This document shows positions 23,227 through 32,918 of a stretch of DNA of 64,000 nucleotides, in pieces. The first letter of the stretch is position 1; every line of letters starts with the position of its first letter. The position numbers and the translations under genes were made by a program. A model generated the notes under the pieces. That model made no database searches. It was given only the letters and a program-made list of their open reading frames with translations, and was not told the DNA's origin. Origin of the DNA: Oscillospiraceae bacterium (GTDB lineage Bacteria > Bacillota > Clostridia > Oscillospirales > Oscillospiraceae); assembly GCA_021203045.1 (NCBI GenBank), contig JAJQBY010000122.1:27419-91418 (forward strand), given 5' to 3'.

Positions 23227-25167
23227 TTATTGTATTGCCTCCACCAGGGTCTCCAGCAGGGCGGAGAAATCAACGTCATAGTCGTATTCATAGCCGCCGA
23301 TCAGGACCTGCACATCCTCATCCATCTCGACCCAGGCATAGAAGTCCAGGCATCTGTCCCCATCGTCGTAGGTGTAAACGACATACAGGTAGGTAACATC
23401 CCGTCCGCCGATTGTGACTGTCTCCGGTCCGGAGATCTCCACATCCGCGTAAAATTCCTCATAAATCTCGAAGCTGTCCCCGTAGTAGTACTCCATATCC
23501 TCCGCTGTGTAGTCCGTATACAGAGAATAATAGGCCCAGGCATAGGTATTATTTTCATCCAGGTCAAAGCAGAGCCAGGTGCTGTCAGAGCTGTCAGCGT
23601 CGATAACGTATCCTGCCGGAACGGCAATGCTCACGGTGTTGTCGGAATAGCCGTCCTCCAGGATATAGATCCCGTCCTCACTGGATACCTCCGCCTCGTC
23701 AGTATCAGTAACAGTATAGATGTCAGAATTGACCGCCTCCACCAGCGTCTCCAGCAGGGCGGGGAGGTCCGTATAGGTTTGCAGCTCCTCCATATCGGTG
23801 TATTCAACGCCGCCTATCAGAAGATACTGATCCTCCGCCAGCTCGGCCCACGCGTAGAACTCCAGCTCCCAGCCGCCTTCGTCATAGCCACAGACAACGG
23901 CAATATAGGTCACATTCAGCCCGGCGATGACAGAGGTCTGAAGATCAGTGACCGCAACAGCATCATAGTAATCGGTGTAATCCTCGAAGGAATCCCCAAA
24001 GTAGTACTCCATGTCCTCCGCCGTGTAGTCGGTATACAGGGAATAATATATCCAGGCGTATCCGCTGTCGTCATCCGTGACTGCGTCAAAGCAGAGCCAG
24101 ATGCTGTCGGAGGAGTATTCATCGATGGTATGTCCTGCCGGAACGGCGATGTTCACGGCGGAGCCGGTATACCCGTCCTCCAGAACATAGGTACCGTCCT
24201 CGTTGACCACAAGGGCGTAATCATCCTCATCGTAGCTATACAGCTCGTCATAGGAGACGGCGGATTCAATGACCTCCTCCGGCACGGTGATCTCATCCAC
24301 GTTGTTAAAGCCGGTATAGTTAACCGTCACCACGCAGGGCTCCATGGAGAAGTCAACGCCGTCCTCTGCGCTCAGTTCGATGGATGTCTCCATCGCGGCG
24401 GTCAGGCCGTCTCCAAAGTCTATCGTAGCCTGAACAGGCAGCAGGGTCTCCGTATCCAGCAGGAGGGCCTCCTCCACCGTAAGGCCGGAATAGTCCACTC
24501 CGCCCATCAGGCTGTCAAGGCCCATCTCCTCATACAGCGACTGCAGATCGTCCCCCTGGAGCTGGCAGGTCAGCACAAAGCACTCTGTGCCGTTCACCTT
24601 TTCGGTCTCCTCCGCCAGGGTGTAATCGGTCGCTATGTTCAATATGGAATAATTATCCATCACATCGGCATCTATCCCGTCGATCTCCATTTTGTACCAC
24701 TCGCCATCGACGCCGGAATAGGTCACATAGACCCCATCCTCCAGCACCACATAGGTCTCCGTAGTGGTCGTCATGCTCTCATCTTCAAAATCAGCCTCAT
24801 AAGCAATGGTAACGGCCACATAAGCGGTCTCCGGGTCGCTCGTCACCTGATAGGTATAGCCCATATCCATGACCATATTTTCTTCATCCACGGTCATATC
24901 CATGGTGAAGCTCATCTCCATGGTCATACTGGAGATGTCCTCCATGTTCTCCTGCATAGCTGTCAGAAGGCTCTCCGCTGTCAGCTCCGCCTCTGCCGTC
25001 AGTTCTTCCTCCTCCGGAGCCTCATCCAGCGTCTCCTCCGCAGCCGCCGACTCCGCGACCTCCTGGGCCGCCTCCATAACCGCGCTGCCGGTACCGCCGC
25101 TGCATCCGGCCAGGGCCAGAAGGAACAGCATAGCCAGAGCCAGCAGCAGAGCAGTTGTTCTTTTCAT
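23227..25167 (-). CDS. Lipoprotein with DUF6612-like N-terminal domain and a duplicated C-terminal module
   Basis: A 646-residue predicted lipoprotein (lipobox LLALAGC). After an acidic spacer, residues about 60-270 resemble LppX/DUF6612-type domains (LLTAMQENMEDISSMTMEMSF; repeated EM strands). The rest is a tandem duplication of a module of about 150 residues, each copy with LEDGY..., IAVPAGH/Y, SDSxWLCFD, YYSLYTDYTAEDMEYYxGDSFE and ALLETLVEA. The start at 25167 has AAAAGGAG upstream; the ORF track adds 48 codons into the tadA 3' side. Function unknown. Confidence 0.78.
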   Translation of the reverse strand: MKRTTALLLALAMLFLLALAGCSGGTGSAVMEAAQEVAESAAAEETLDEAPEEEELTAEAELTAESLLTAMQENMEDISSMTMEMSFTMDMTVDEENMVMDMGYTYQVTSDPETAYVAVTIAYEADFEDESMTTTTETYVVLEDGVYVTYSGVDGEWYKMEIDGIDADVMDNYSILNIATDYTLAEETEKVNGTECFVLTCQLQGDDLQSLYEEMGLDSLMGGVDYSGLTVEEALLLDTETLLPVQATIDFGDGLTAAMETSIELSAEDGVDFSMEPCVVTVNYTGFNNVDEITVPEEVIESAVSYDELYSYDEDDYALVVNEDGTYVLEDGYTGSAVNIAVPAGHTIDEYSSDSIWLCFDAVTDDDSGYAWIYYSLYTDYTAEDMEYYFGDSFEDYTDYYDAVAVTDLQTSVIAGLNVTYIAVVCGYDEGGWELEFYAWAELAEDQYLLIGGVEYTDMEELQTYTDLPALLETLVEAVNSDIYTVTDTDEAEVSSEDGIYILEDGYSDNTVSIAVPAGYVIDADSSDSTWLCFDLDENNTYAWAYYSLYTDYTAEDMEYYYGDSFEIYEEFYADVEISGPETVTIGGRDVTYLYVVYTYDDGDRCLDFYAWVEMDEDVQVLIGGYEYDYDVDFSALLETLVEAIQ

Positions 25168-25256
25168 CGTGCTTATCTCTCCTTTTACATTTTGTTGGGT
25201 CTTGTCATATTTTATAATACTACAAATTCCGCCGGTTGTCACTTTAAAAAACTGTA

Positions 25257-25712
25257 TTATTCCGGTAAATTTCGCAAATTCTGAAAAAAGTCTCGCAGAA
25301 GGGCGGCACACTCATCTTCCATAACGCCGCCGTATATGGCGGGGTGGAAGCCATAGCGCTCCTCGAACAGATTCAGCACACTGCCACAGGAGCCGGTGAC
25401 GGGCTCCCTGGCCCCATATACCACCATGGGCAGGCGGGCGTTGATCACCGCCCCGGCACACATGGGGCAGGGCTCCAGGGTCACATAGAGGGCGCACCCG
25501 TCCAGCCGCCAGGTGTTCAGGGCCCGGCACGCCTGGGATATGGCCTCGATCTCCGCATGGCAGACGGCGCTGCGCCGCTCCTCCCGCCGGTTCCGGCCCC
25601 GGCCTATCACCTGGCCTTCCCGCACCACCACAGCTCCCACCGGCACCTCCCCGGCCTGGGCCGCTTCCCGGGCCAGGGCCAGAGCCAGGGTCATATAGTC
25701 CTCCCGCTCCAT
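25257..25712 (-). CDS. tadA: tRNA-specific adenosine deaminase
   Basis: Zinc enzyme that converts wobble A34 to inosine in tRNA-Arg(ACG). The 151-residue protein has the CDA-fold zinc site CHAEIEAI (HAE) and PCPMCAGA (PCxxC), and family motifs GEVPVGAVVV and the C-terminal GGVMEDECAALLRDFF. The start at 25712 has GGGAGG upstream; the ORF track is 16 codons too long. Confidence 0.95.
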   Translation of the reverse strand: MEREDYMTLALALAREAAQAGEVPVGAVVVREGQVIGRGRNRREERRSAVCHAEIEAISQACRALNTWRLDGCALYVTLEPCPMCAGAVINARLPMVVYGAREPVTGSCGSVLNLFEERYGFHPAIYGGVMEDECAALLRDFFQNLRNLPE

Positions 25713-25738
25713 GGCTTTTCCTCCCAATACAGGTTCTC

Positions 25739-26545
25739 TTATTCTGCCAGCTCCAGGCAAAAGCTGTAATTCACCGTGCCGCTGTAGCTGTCCGCATCGT
25801 CCCAGACAGCGGTGACCTGGTAGACATACCCGGCCTGCGCCTCGATGGTCTCTCCATCTATGGCCACCGTCCGGACAACAAGCAGGTCAGCGTCGTCGCT
25901 CCAAAAGCTTTCGTCCCAGCACTGGACGGAGATCATGTCCGGGGCCATTTCGAACTTCATGCAGACGGTGACCGTCTCCTCCGTGACGGAAAGGACAGGA
26001 ATATCCGTCTCATACAGCGGAGCCGCGTCGGACTGAACGCCGAGCACACCGCCGCCGCTTTGATATTCCCAGGAATAGGTCCCCAGCGCGGCCGCGATCT
26101 GCTGCTCCTCATAGCTCACTGCCAGGGCCGGAGGCTCTCCCAGCTCCATGGACATCGAGCCCGCGCTGCTCACTCTGGTAAAGCCAAGCACGACGGCGAG
26201 AAGGATAAAAAGCAGCGTCAGCACCACGAAGGCGATCAGCACTCCGGCGACCACCCGCCAGATGCGCCGGGCCCGGCGGTTTTTCACCGCCAGCTGTTCA
26301 TTGATGCGGGCCAGCTGCTCCGCCACGTCGCTGATATTTTCCTCCTGTACCGGCGGCGCGCCCAAAAGCTGGTTCACGGACACTTCGAAAAGCTCCGCCA
26401 GTCTTTGCAGCATTTCTGCATCCGGGACGGAAAGGCCCTTCTCCCACTTCGAGACCGTCTGCCGCACCACATGCAGCCGGACGGCCACCTCCTCCTGTGT
26501 GAAGCCCTTGGATTTGCGCAGGGCCTTGATGTTGTCGGATAACAT
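25739..26545 (-). CDS. XRE-family regulator with membrane anchor and extracytoplasmic domain
   Basis: A 268-residue protein: N-terminal HTH (MLSDNIKALRKSKGFTQEEVAVRLHVVRQTVSKWEKGLSVP), a short linker, one membrane helix (IWRVVAGVLIAFVVLTLLFILLAVVLGF) at about residues 93-122 and a C-terminal domain of about 140 residues outside the cell. Such membrane-tethered XRE proteins are common in clostridia and may sense an envelope signal; the target is unknown. GGAGGG lies 8 nt before the ATG at 26545. It lies 26 nt upstream of tadA on the same strand. Confidence 0.85.
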   Translation of the reverse strand: MLSDNIKALRKSKGFTQEEVAVRLHVVRQTVSKWEKGLSVPDAEMLQRLAELFEVSVNQLLGAPPVQEENISDVAEQLARINEQLAVKNRRARRIWRVVAGVLIAFVVLTLLFILLAVVLGFTRVSSAGSMSMELGEPPALAVSYEEQQIAAALGTYSWEYQSGGGVLGVQSDAAPLYETDIPVLSVTEETVTVCMKFEMAPDMISVQCWDESFWSDDADLLVVRTVAIDGETIEAQAGYVYQVTAVWDDADSYSGTVNYSFCLELAE

Positions 26546-26647
26546 ATGCGATCCCTCCAATATGTTTTGGTTTTCGCCTCCATCATAAGGGGAAACACAT
26601 CCGTTGCGCAAGCAACGGGAAGTAACATCAGCCCTTACAGGACACAG

Positions 26648-26675
26648 AGCGCCCGCGAATGTTCCCGCGGGCGCT
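26648..26675. terminator. Strong hairpin, probable terminator
   Basis: AGCGCCCGCG/CGCGGGCGCT 10-bp stem. The better T-tract (TTCGTTTTT) is on the plus strand, although the flanking genes are both on the minus strand, where TCTGTGTCCTG follows. Direction is uncertain. Confidence 0.5.
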
Positions 26676-26689
26676 TCGTTTTTCGAGCA

Positions 26690-28009
26690 TTAGTTTGTCG
26701 AATCCTCTACCACCTCGCCGGTGTTGCCGCCGTCGGCGGCCAGGGACTGGACGGTGGTGCGCAGGGTGGATATGGAGCCGCTGTCGCAGACATAGTAGGT
26801 CCCCACCACCTGCTGGATGGTATCCCCGATGAAATACAGAATCGGCCCGGAGCCGTCGGACAGCGTGACGGATATGGTGATGGTATCGCCCTCCGCCTCC
26901 GTCTGGGATTCGCTGGTCACCGTCATGGCGGTGACGGCCTGGACGAAGGAGACCGCCGTATCTCCGCTCAGAGTGAGATATCCGCTCTGTCCATCGATGG
27001 AGTAGCTGACATAGACCCCGCTGACGGTCAGATCGCTGTTTCCGGCGGCTGCGTCCGCCGCGGTCTGGAAATCCTCCCGCAGGCCGGTGATGAGCCCGCC
27101 CTCGAAGGCCTCCGTCTCCGTCTGGGGCACGATGCTGATATAAGCCAGGACTTCCGTGCCGCTGAGCCAGTAATACACCGGCCCATAGTCGGAGGACGTT
27201 GTTACGGTCAGGCAGGAATCTGTGAATGTAAAGGTATAGGTCGTCCCATCGGACATGGTGAAGATATAATCCGTCGAGGTGGTCAGATCGATATTCTGAT
27301 CGGGGCTTGCCTCCACACCGGTGACGGTAGCGCCGGCCAGCAGGCTGAACACAGTGCGGATCGTCTCCTCATCGGTGGCGGTCATGGTGGCGCCTCCGTT
27401 GGTGCGGCGGCCCACAGAGACAGGAAGGTTTTCCTCGAACTCATCCGCGAAGGCCCGGACGCCGTCGTCAAAATACAGGTCGAACAGGTCATAGCTGCTG
27501 TCATACACCGGGAAGGTCAGGGCAAAAAGCGCCTCCCCGCCGGTATAGGTATAGCTGCCTGTATAGGTGGTCAGCACCGAGCCGTTAAAGGTGACGGAAT
27601 AGGCCGTCCCATCGGACATGGTGAGGGTATAGGTATAGCCGGTCCCCTCCTGGGCCGCGTCCTCCTCCGCCCGGCCGGTGACGGTCATGTCCTTCAGGGC
27701 GTCGCAGGCGGCGATGATGGAGGCCCGGTCGAACACCGGGGAGACGCTGCCGTCCCCCTCCTGGCAGCTCAGGGCCACAGGAGTGTTCTCATAATAGCTC
27801 TCCCCGAGCTCGTCCCAGCCCATGAAGGCATAGAAGGATTTCTCCGTGAAATCCTCATCCTCCGTCTGGCCCAGCTGGGGGCTGATGGACGCCGTGACAT
27901 CCTCCTCCGTCCCGTCCGACGACCCCGGCATGATGCTGACAAAGCCGCCGCAGGCAGTCAGCCCCAAAAGCATAGCCAGCCCGCAGCACAGCGCTAAAAG
28001 TTTTTTCAT
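26690..28009 (-). CDS. Lipoprotein with three repeats, function unknown
   Basis: A 439-residue predicted lipoprotein (MKKLLALCCGLAMLLGLTAC). It contains about three related modules with the pattern MTVTx(n)YTYTLTMSDGTAYSVTF, TVTGVEASP...YIFTMSDGTTYTFTF, and MTVTSES...ITISVTLSDGSG, which suggests tandem beta domains. No enzyme motif. GGAAGGA lies 10 nt before the ATG at 28009. Possibly a surface sensor or binding protein. Confidence 0.72.
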   Translation of the reverse strand: MKKLLALCCGLAMLLGLTACGGFVSIMPGSSDGTEEDVTASISPQLGQTEDEDFTEKSFYAFMGWDELGESYYENTPVALSCQEGDGSVSPVFDRASIIAACDALKDMTVTGRAEEDAAQEGTGYTYTLTMSDGTAYSVTFNGSVLTTYTGSYTYTGGEALFALTFPVYDSSYDLFDLYFDDGVRAFADEFEENLPVSVGRRTNGGATMTATDEETIRTVFSLLAGATVTGVEASPDQNIDLTTSTDYIFTMSDGTTYTFTFTDSCLTVTTSSDYGPVYYWLSGTEVLAYISIVPQTETEAFEGGLITGLREDFQTAADAAAGNSDLTVSGVYVSYSIDGQSGYLTLSGDTAVSFVQAVTAMTVTSESQTEAEGDTITISVTLSDGSGPILYFIGDTIQQVVGTYYVCDSGSISTLRTTVQSLAADGGNTGEVVEDSTN

Positions 28010-28092
28010 ATCCGTCCCATCCTTCCGGTGAAATGGCATTATTTTTATAGGATGATCTATTATAGCATAGCTTTTTGATTTGGAAAAGAGGG

Positions 28093-29742
28093 TCAGAGCA
28101 CCGCCGCCTCATACGTCCCCTCGTCCCGATTCACAGTGCAGCGGACGGTCTGGCCGCCGCCGGTGCGGATAAAGGTCAGCCTGCCGTTTCCTGCCTGCTC
28201 AAAGTGGATATCTCCCACCCGCAGGGCGGGAAGGCTGTTTTTCATCTGCGCCAGAGAGCGGTAAAGCGCCTGCATTTTTTCGTCCTCCCGGCCCCAGGGG
28301 AAGGGCAGGCGGCACATGGGGTCCGGCCCGCCGGTCATACCGGCCTCGTCCCCATAATAGATCAGGGGAGAGCCGGGCAGAGCAAACTGCAAAAAGGCGG
28401 CGACACGCCGCTCCCTCTCCCCGGGCAGAAGGGTGCCGATGCGCTGGGTATCATGGGAACCCAGAACGGTCATACAGCAGTCCAGGGCCCCGGCGGGATA
28501 GTTTTCCGCGATGGTCATGACGGTCTCCGCCAGCTGCTCGCCCCCCTCCCGGCCGGAGGCGAAGGCCATAATTGGCTTGCGGAAGGGATAATTGATGGCC
28601 CCGTCCAGTTCCGCGCCGGTGAAATAGGTGCGCCGCACCCCATAGCTGACCTTGTTGGACACATCCTCCCATACCTCGCCGATGACGACAGCCTCCGGCT
28701 TTTCCGCCTTCACCCGGCGGCGCAGGGCGGCGATGAACGCATCCGGCAGCTCGTCCGCCACATCCAGGCGGAACCCGTCTGCGCCCAGGCGGAGCCACTT
28801 AGCCACCACGCCCTGCTCTCCCAGGATAAATTCCATATAATCCGGGTCCAGCTCATTCACGCAGGGCAGCGTATCAAATCCCCACCAGCAGGTGTATTTG
28901 GAGGGAAATTCCTGAAAATCGTACCACTTATAGTAAGGAGAACCGGCTCCTGCCGACACCGCTCCCCCACCGAAGCGTTTTTCCCCGTCAAAATAGACGC
29001 TGTCCCGGCCCGTGTGGGAGAACACCCCGTCCAGCACCACACGAAGCCCACGGCTGTGGGCCTCCCGGCACAGGCGGACAAAATCCTCCTCCGTCCCCAG
29101 CATAGGGTCGATGCGGGTATAGTCCGCCGTGTCATACCGGTGGTTGGAAGCGGCCATAAAGATGGGGTTCAGATACACCACGTTCACCCCCAGCCCGGCG
29201 ATATAGTCGAGCTTTTCCGTGATGCCGTTCAGGTTCCCCCCCGCAAAGTCGGAGGCGTCCCGGGTGGCGGGAACGAAGCTGTCAAAATCCCGGAGGATGT
29301 ACGGCTCCATCTTATCCGTCAGGTCGCAGTCGCCGCTTTTTGCAAAGCGGTCGGGGAATATCTGGTAGTATACCGCGCCCCTGTAGCTCTCCGGCGGCCG
29401 GTAATCCGCCGGCAGAACGGACAGCTGCCACCGGTCCCCCAGACCGATGTTGGTGCCGTCCCCCGCCTTAAACAGGTCGTAATCCCCGTTTTTGTCCCAG
29501 ATGTGGAAGCAATAGAAATACAGCCCCGCCGTATCCGGGGCAAAGGTGGTCCCGAACAGGTCATAGTCTCCCGCTCCTTCCTGCTTTTCCAGCGGAACCT
29601 CCAGTCCCTCCGCCGTCAGAATCACCCGAAAGGCCCCGCACTCTGCGGGGATATGTATGCAGATACGGCAGTCCTGCCCTGCCCAGACCGGGCCAAAGGG
29701 CGTTTTATACGCTTTATCCCGGCTGTTATATAATATATTCAT
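28093..29742 (-). CDS. GH13 alpha-glucosidase/neopullulanase-type enzyme
   Basis: Cytoplasmic (no signal peptide) alpha-amylase family enzyme of 549 residues. An N-terminal beta domain precedes the catalytic barrel, which starts at VYYQIFPDRF. Catalytic residues fit GH13: nucleophile Asp in DGFRLDVADEL, acid/base Glu in VVIGEVWEDV, and Asp in VLGSHDTQRI; DGVFSHTG is conserved region I. The layout and length are those of neopullulanase/cyclomaltodextrinase-like enzymes that hydrolyse maltodextrins. Together with glgP elsewhere in the window it could serve glycogen or maltodextrin breakdown. Fine specificity not determined. Confidence 0.88.
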   Translation of the reverse strand: MNILYNSRDKAYKTPFGPVWAGQDCRICIHIPAECGAFRVILTAEGLEVPLEKQEGAGDYDLFGTTFAPDTAGLYFYCFHIWDKNGDYDLFKAGDGTNIGLGDRWQLSVLPADYRPPESYRGAVYYQIFPDRFAKSGDCDLTDKMEPYILRDFDSFVPATRDASDFAGGNLNGITEKLDYIAGLGVNVVYLNPIFMAASNHRYDTADYTRIDPMLGTEEDFVRLCREAHSRGLRVVLDGVFSHTGRDSVYFDGEKRFGGGAVSAGAGSPYYKWYDFQEFPSKYTCWWGFDTLPCVNELDPDYMEFILGEQGVVAKWLRLGADGFRLDVADELPDAFIAALRRRVKAEKPEAVVIGEVWEDVSNKVSYGVRRTYFTGAELDGAINYPFRKPIMAFASGREGGEQLAETVMTIAENYPAGALDCCMTVLGSHDTQRIGTLLPGERERRVAAFLQFALPGSPLIYYGDEAGMTGGPDPMCRLPFPWGREDEKMQALYRSLAQMKNSLPALRVGDIHFEQAGNGRLTFIRTGGGQTVRCTVNRDEGTYEAAVL

Positions 29743-29853
29743 CCGTGCCCTCCTGTGGGGAATATGATCGCAGGGATTTATTATATCACAAGCCGGCTTC
29801 TGAAAAAAGCCCCCGCCCCGCTCCCAATATTTTCAAAAAAGTGGCCCGCCCTA

Positions 29854-29882
29854 TTGACAAATACCCCCACAGGGTATATAGT
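29854..29882 (+). promoter_or_regulatory. Promoter of csoR-copA
   Basis: TTGACA, 17-nt spacer, TATAGT (TATATA also overlaps). The CsoR operator fills the spacer. Confidence 0.85.
29861..29877 (+). promoter_or_regulatory. CsoR operator
   Basis: Perfect inverted repeat ATACCC-5-GGGTAT within the promoter spacer, the G/C-tract dyad known for CsoR proteins. Apo-CsoR bound here would block transcription; copper would release it (inferred from family knowledge). Confidence 0.8.
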
Positions 29883-29934
29883 AGGGCCGTCATGGGCATA
29901 CTACCACACGCGCAGAAGGAAGGAGACAGTCTGT

Positions 29935-30246
29935 ATGGGAGAGCCGGAATATTGCAGTCATTGCAGCATGAAAACCAAAGAGCGGCCGGAGGAGGAATAT
30001 AAAAAGCTGATGAACCGCCTCAACCGCATAGAGGGACAGGTCCGGGGCCTGAAGGGCATGCTGGAGCGGAACGCCTACTGTACAGATATCCTGGTGCAGT
30101 CCTCCGCCGTGTCCGCCGCCCTGAACGCCTTCAACAAGGAGCTGCTGGCAGATCATATCCGCACCTGCGTGACGCAGGATATCCGGGAGGGCCGAGACGA
30201 GGTCATCGACGACCTGCTAGCTACCCTGCAAAAGCTGATGAGATAA
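29935..30246 (+). CDS. csoR: Copper-sensing transcriptional repressor CsoR
   Basis: A 103-residue all-helical repressor. The Cu(I) ligand set C-H-C is visible: RNAYCTDIL, and DHIRTCVT further on, matching Cys36/His61/Cys65 of the founding Cso[16 protein letters not shown] is the family signature. The ORF track start is 60 codons upstream and runs through the promoter; the ATG at 29935 has GAAGGAG upstream. It is followed by copA after 14 nt. Confidence 0.95.
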   Translation: MGEPEYCSHCSMKTKERPEEEYKKLMNRLNRIEGQVRGLKGMLERNAYCTDILVQSSAVSAALNAFNKELLADHIRTCVTQDIREGRDEVIDDLLATLQKLMR

Positions 30247-30260
30247 AGGAGGGTTTTTCT

Positions 30261-32825
30261 GTGGAACAATATACTGTGACCGGCATGAGCTGCGCGGCCT
30301 GCTCCGCCAGGGTGGAGAAGGCCGTGTCCAAGGTGCCGGGCGTGACGAGCTGCTCTGTCAGCCTGCTGACCAATTCCATGGGCGTAGAGGGCAGCGCCTC
30401 TCCCCAGGCTGTCATATCCGCCGTCACCGCGGCCGGCTATGGGGCGGCCCTGAAGGGCGGCTCCGGCGGCAGCCAAAGCGCCTCCTCGGCCTACGCCGCA
30501 GAGGAGGAGGCCCTGCGGGACCACGACACGCCGGTCCTGAAGCGGCGGCTCATCGTGTCCCTGGTGTTTTTGCTGGCGCTGATGTACTTCTCCATGGGGC
30601 ATATGATGTGGGGCTGGCCCCTGCCCGCCTGGTTCGAGGGCAATCACGTGGCCATGGGCCTTGTGCAGCTGCTGCTGTGCGTCGCCGTCATGATTATAAA
30701 CCAGAAATTTTTCATCAGCGGCTATAAAAGCCTGGCAAACCGCGCCCCCAACATGGACACTCTGGTGGCCCTGGGCTCCTCCGCCTCCTTCGCCTGGAGC
30801 GTATACGCCCTGTTCGCCATGACGGACGCCGTGGTGAAGGGAAACGAGACGCTGGTCTCGACCTATATGGACGAATTTTATTTCGAGTCCGCCGCCATGA
30901 TTCTGACGCTGATCACCGTAGGAAAGCTGCTGGAGGCCCACTCCAAGGGCAAGACCACGGACGCGCTGAAAAGCCTGATGAAGCTGGCGCCCAAGACCGC
31001 CGTTCTGGTACGGGACGGCGGCGAGGAGACCGTCCCCATCGACCAGGTGCAGAAGGGAAACATCTTCGTGGTGCGCCCGGGGGAGAACATCCCTGTGGAC
31101 GGGATCATCCTGGAGGGAGCCACCGCCGTGAATGAATCCGCCCTGACCGGGGAGAGCATCCCTGTGGACAAGGGCGAGGGGGACGCAGTCTCCGCCGCCA
31201 CGGTGAATCAATCCGGCTTTATCAAATGCCAGGCCACCCGCGTGGGCGAGGACACCACCCTCTCTCAGATCATCAAAATGGTCAGCGATGCCGCCGCCAC
31301 CAAGGCTCCCATTGCCAAAATCGCAGACAGGGTCTCCGGCGTGTTCGTCCCGACCGTCATCGCCATCGCGGTCGTCACAACGGTCGTATGGCTCCTGGTG
31401 GGGCAAACCTTCAGCTTCGCTCTGTCCCGGGGCATCTCCGTGCTGGTGATCTCCTGCCCCTGCGCCCTGGGTCTGGCCACGCCGGTGGCCATCATGGTAG
31501 GAAACGGCAAGGGCGCCAAAAACGGCATTCTGTTCAAGACCGCCGTCTCTCTGGAGGAAACAGGCAAAACCCAGATCGTGGCCCTGGATAAGACCGGCAC
31601 CATCACCAGCGGCGAGCCCCGTGTGACCGATCTGGCACCGGCGGACGGATTCACGGAGGCGGAGCTTCTCTCCATCGCCTGCGCCCTGGAGGCGAAAAGC
31701 GAACACCCCTTAGCGAAGGCCGTTATGCTCAGGTCCTCCCAGGAGGGGATTGTCCCGGCGGAGGTCACAGATTTCCAGGCCCTGCCCGGCAACGGTCTTT
31801 CCGGCCTGCTGGACGGAGAGCCTGTCATAGGCGGCAGTATGCGCTTCATCGGCGGCGAAACAGCTATCCCCGCCGGACTGCTGTCCAGGGCGGAGGCCTT
31901 CGCCGAGGACGGCAAGACCCCCCTGCTGTTCACCCGGGGCGGCCGCCTGGCCGGTATCATCGCCGTGGCGGACGTTATCAAGGAGGACAGCCCCCAGGCC
32001 GTCCGCGAGCTGCAAAACATGGGTATCAGGGTAGTTATGCTCACCGGGGATAACGAAAAGACCGCCCGAGCCATCGGCCGCCAGGCCGGTGTAGATCAGG
32101 TCATCGCCGGGGTGCTGCCTGACGGCAAGGAGGCCGTCATCCGCCGCCTGCAGCAATACGGCAAGGTAGCCATGGTGGGAGACGGCATCAACGACGCCCC
32201 CGCCCTGACCCGGGCAGATATGGGCATCGCCATCGGCGCCGGGGCCGACGTGGCCATCGATGCGGCGGACGTGGTGCTGATGAAAAGCCGTCTCTCCGAT
32301 GTGCCCGCCGCCATCCGCCTCAGCCGGGCCACGCTGCGGAACATACATCAGAACCTGTTCTGGGCCTTCTTTTATAATTCCATCGGTATCCCCCTGGCCG
32401 CCGGTGTGTTCATCTCCCTGACCGGGTGGAAGCTCAATCCCATGTTCGCCGCCGCCGCCATGAGCCTGTCCTCCTTCTGTGTGGTGTCGAACGCCCTGCG
32501 GCTGAATCTGTTCGACCTGCGCAGCCCGAAGCGTGACCGCCGGGTCAGGCATGAGGCCGCGCTCCCCGACCTCTCCGCCCAAACGGAGCCGCAGGCCGCA
32601 GAAGCCGCTTCAGCCGCCGCCGTCATTCATATCAAGGGCATGATGTGCGTACACTGCGAGGCCCGCGTCAAGGAGGCGCTGGAGGCCATCCCCGCCGTAC
32701 AGGAGGCCGTGCCCGACCACCAGACCGGCACCGCCGCCGTCACCCTCACCGCCCCGCTGGATAAAAAGGCGGTCAAGGCCGCCGTCAAGGATGCAGGCTA
32801 TAAGGTGACCGGCTTCACAGAATGA
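30261..32825 (+). CDS. copA: Copper-translocating P1B-type ATPase with HMA domains at both ends
   Basis: Exports Cu(I). The 854-residue protein begins at a GTG codon supported by AAAGGAGGG 7 nt upstream. N-terminal HMA domain with GMSCAAC; membrane part with CPC motif ([11 protein letters not shown], near residue 400); TGES in the actuator domain; phosphorylation site DKTGT (near 443); SEHPLAKA nucleotide-binding HP motif; [10 protein letters not shown] (near 640). Unusually, a second HMA domain (GMMCVHC, near 793) follows the last membrane helices after an Ala/Gln/Glu linker, like a fused CopZ chaperone. Controlled with csoR by copper. Confidence 0.95.
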   Translation: MEQYTVTGMSCAACSARVEKAVSKVPGVTSCSVSLLTNSMGVEGSASPQAVISAVTAAGYGAALKGGSGGSQSASSAYAAEEEALRDHDTPVLKRRLIVSLVFLLALMYFSMGHMMWGWPLPAWFEGNHVAMGLVQLLLCVAVMIINQKFFISGYKSLANRAPNMDTLVALGSSASFAWSVYALFAMTDAVVKGNETLVSTYMDEFYFESAAMILTLITVGKLLEAHSKGKTTDALKSLMKLAPKTAVLVRDGGEETVPIDQVQKGNIFVVRPGENIPVDGIILEGATAVNESALTGESIPVDKGEGDAVSAATVNQSGFIKCQATRVGEDTTLSQIIKMVSDAAATKAPIAKIADRVSGVFVPTVIAIAVVTTVVWLLVGQTFSFALSRGISVLVISCPCALGLATPVAIMVGNGKGAKNGILFKTAVSLEETGKTQIVALDKTGTITSGEPRVTDLAPADGFTEAELLSIACALEAKSEHPLAKAVMLRSSQEGIVPAEVTDFQALPGNGLSGLLDGEPVIGGSMRFIGGETAIPAGLLSRAEAFAEDGKTPLLFTRGGRLAGIIAVADVIKEDSPQAVRELQNMGIRVVMLTGDNEKTARAIGRQAGVDQVIAGVLPDGKEAVIRRLQQYGKVAMVGDGINDAPALTRADMGIAIGAGADVAIDAADVVLMKSRLSDVPAAIRLSRATLRNIHQNLFWAFFYNSIGIPLAAGVFISLTGWKLNPMFAAAAMSLSSFCVVSNALRLNLFDLRSPKRDRRVRHEAALPDLSAQTEPQAAEAASAAAVIHIKGMMCVHCEARVKEALEAIPAVQEAVPDHQTGTAAVTLTAPLDKKAVKAAVKDAGYKVTGFTE

Positions 32826-32852
32826 CCTGCGCTGCCGCGCCATATCAGAAAA

Positions 32853-32893
32853 CAGCCCCCGCCGCCGGAAAAATGACCCGGCAGCGGGGGCTG
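32853..32893. terminator. Terminator between copA and the convergent small gene
   Basis: Long stem CAGCCCCCGC...GCGGGGGCTG with inner CCGG/CCGG pairing. T-rich flank is clearer on the minus strand (GTTTTC), so it may act in both directions. Confidence 0.65.
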
Positions 32894-32918
32894 CTGTTAT
32901 GTAGATATAGGGGGGATA

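Noticed and set aside
23215-25284. 689-residue plus-strand ORF
   Set aside because: Its length reflects the acidic lipoprotein on the minus strand; it has no plausible start signal or domain.
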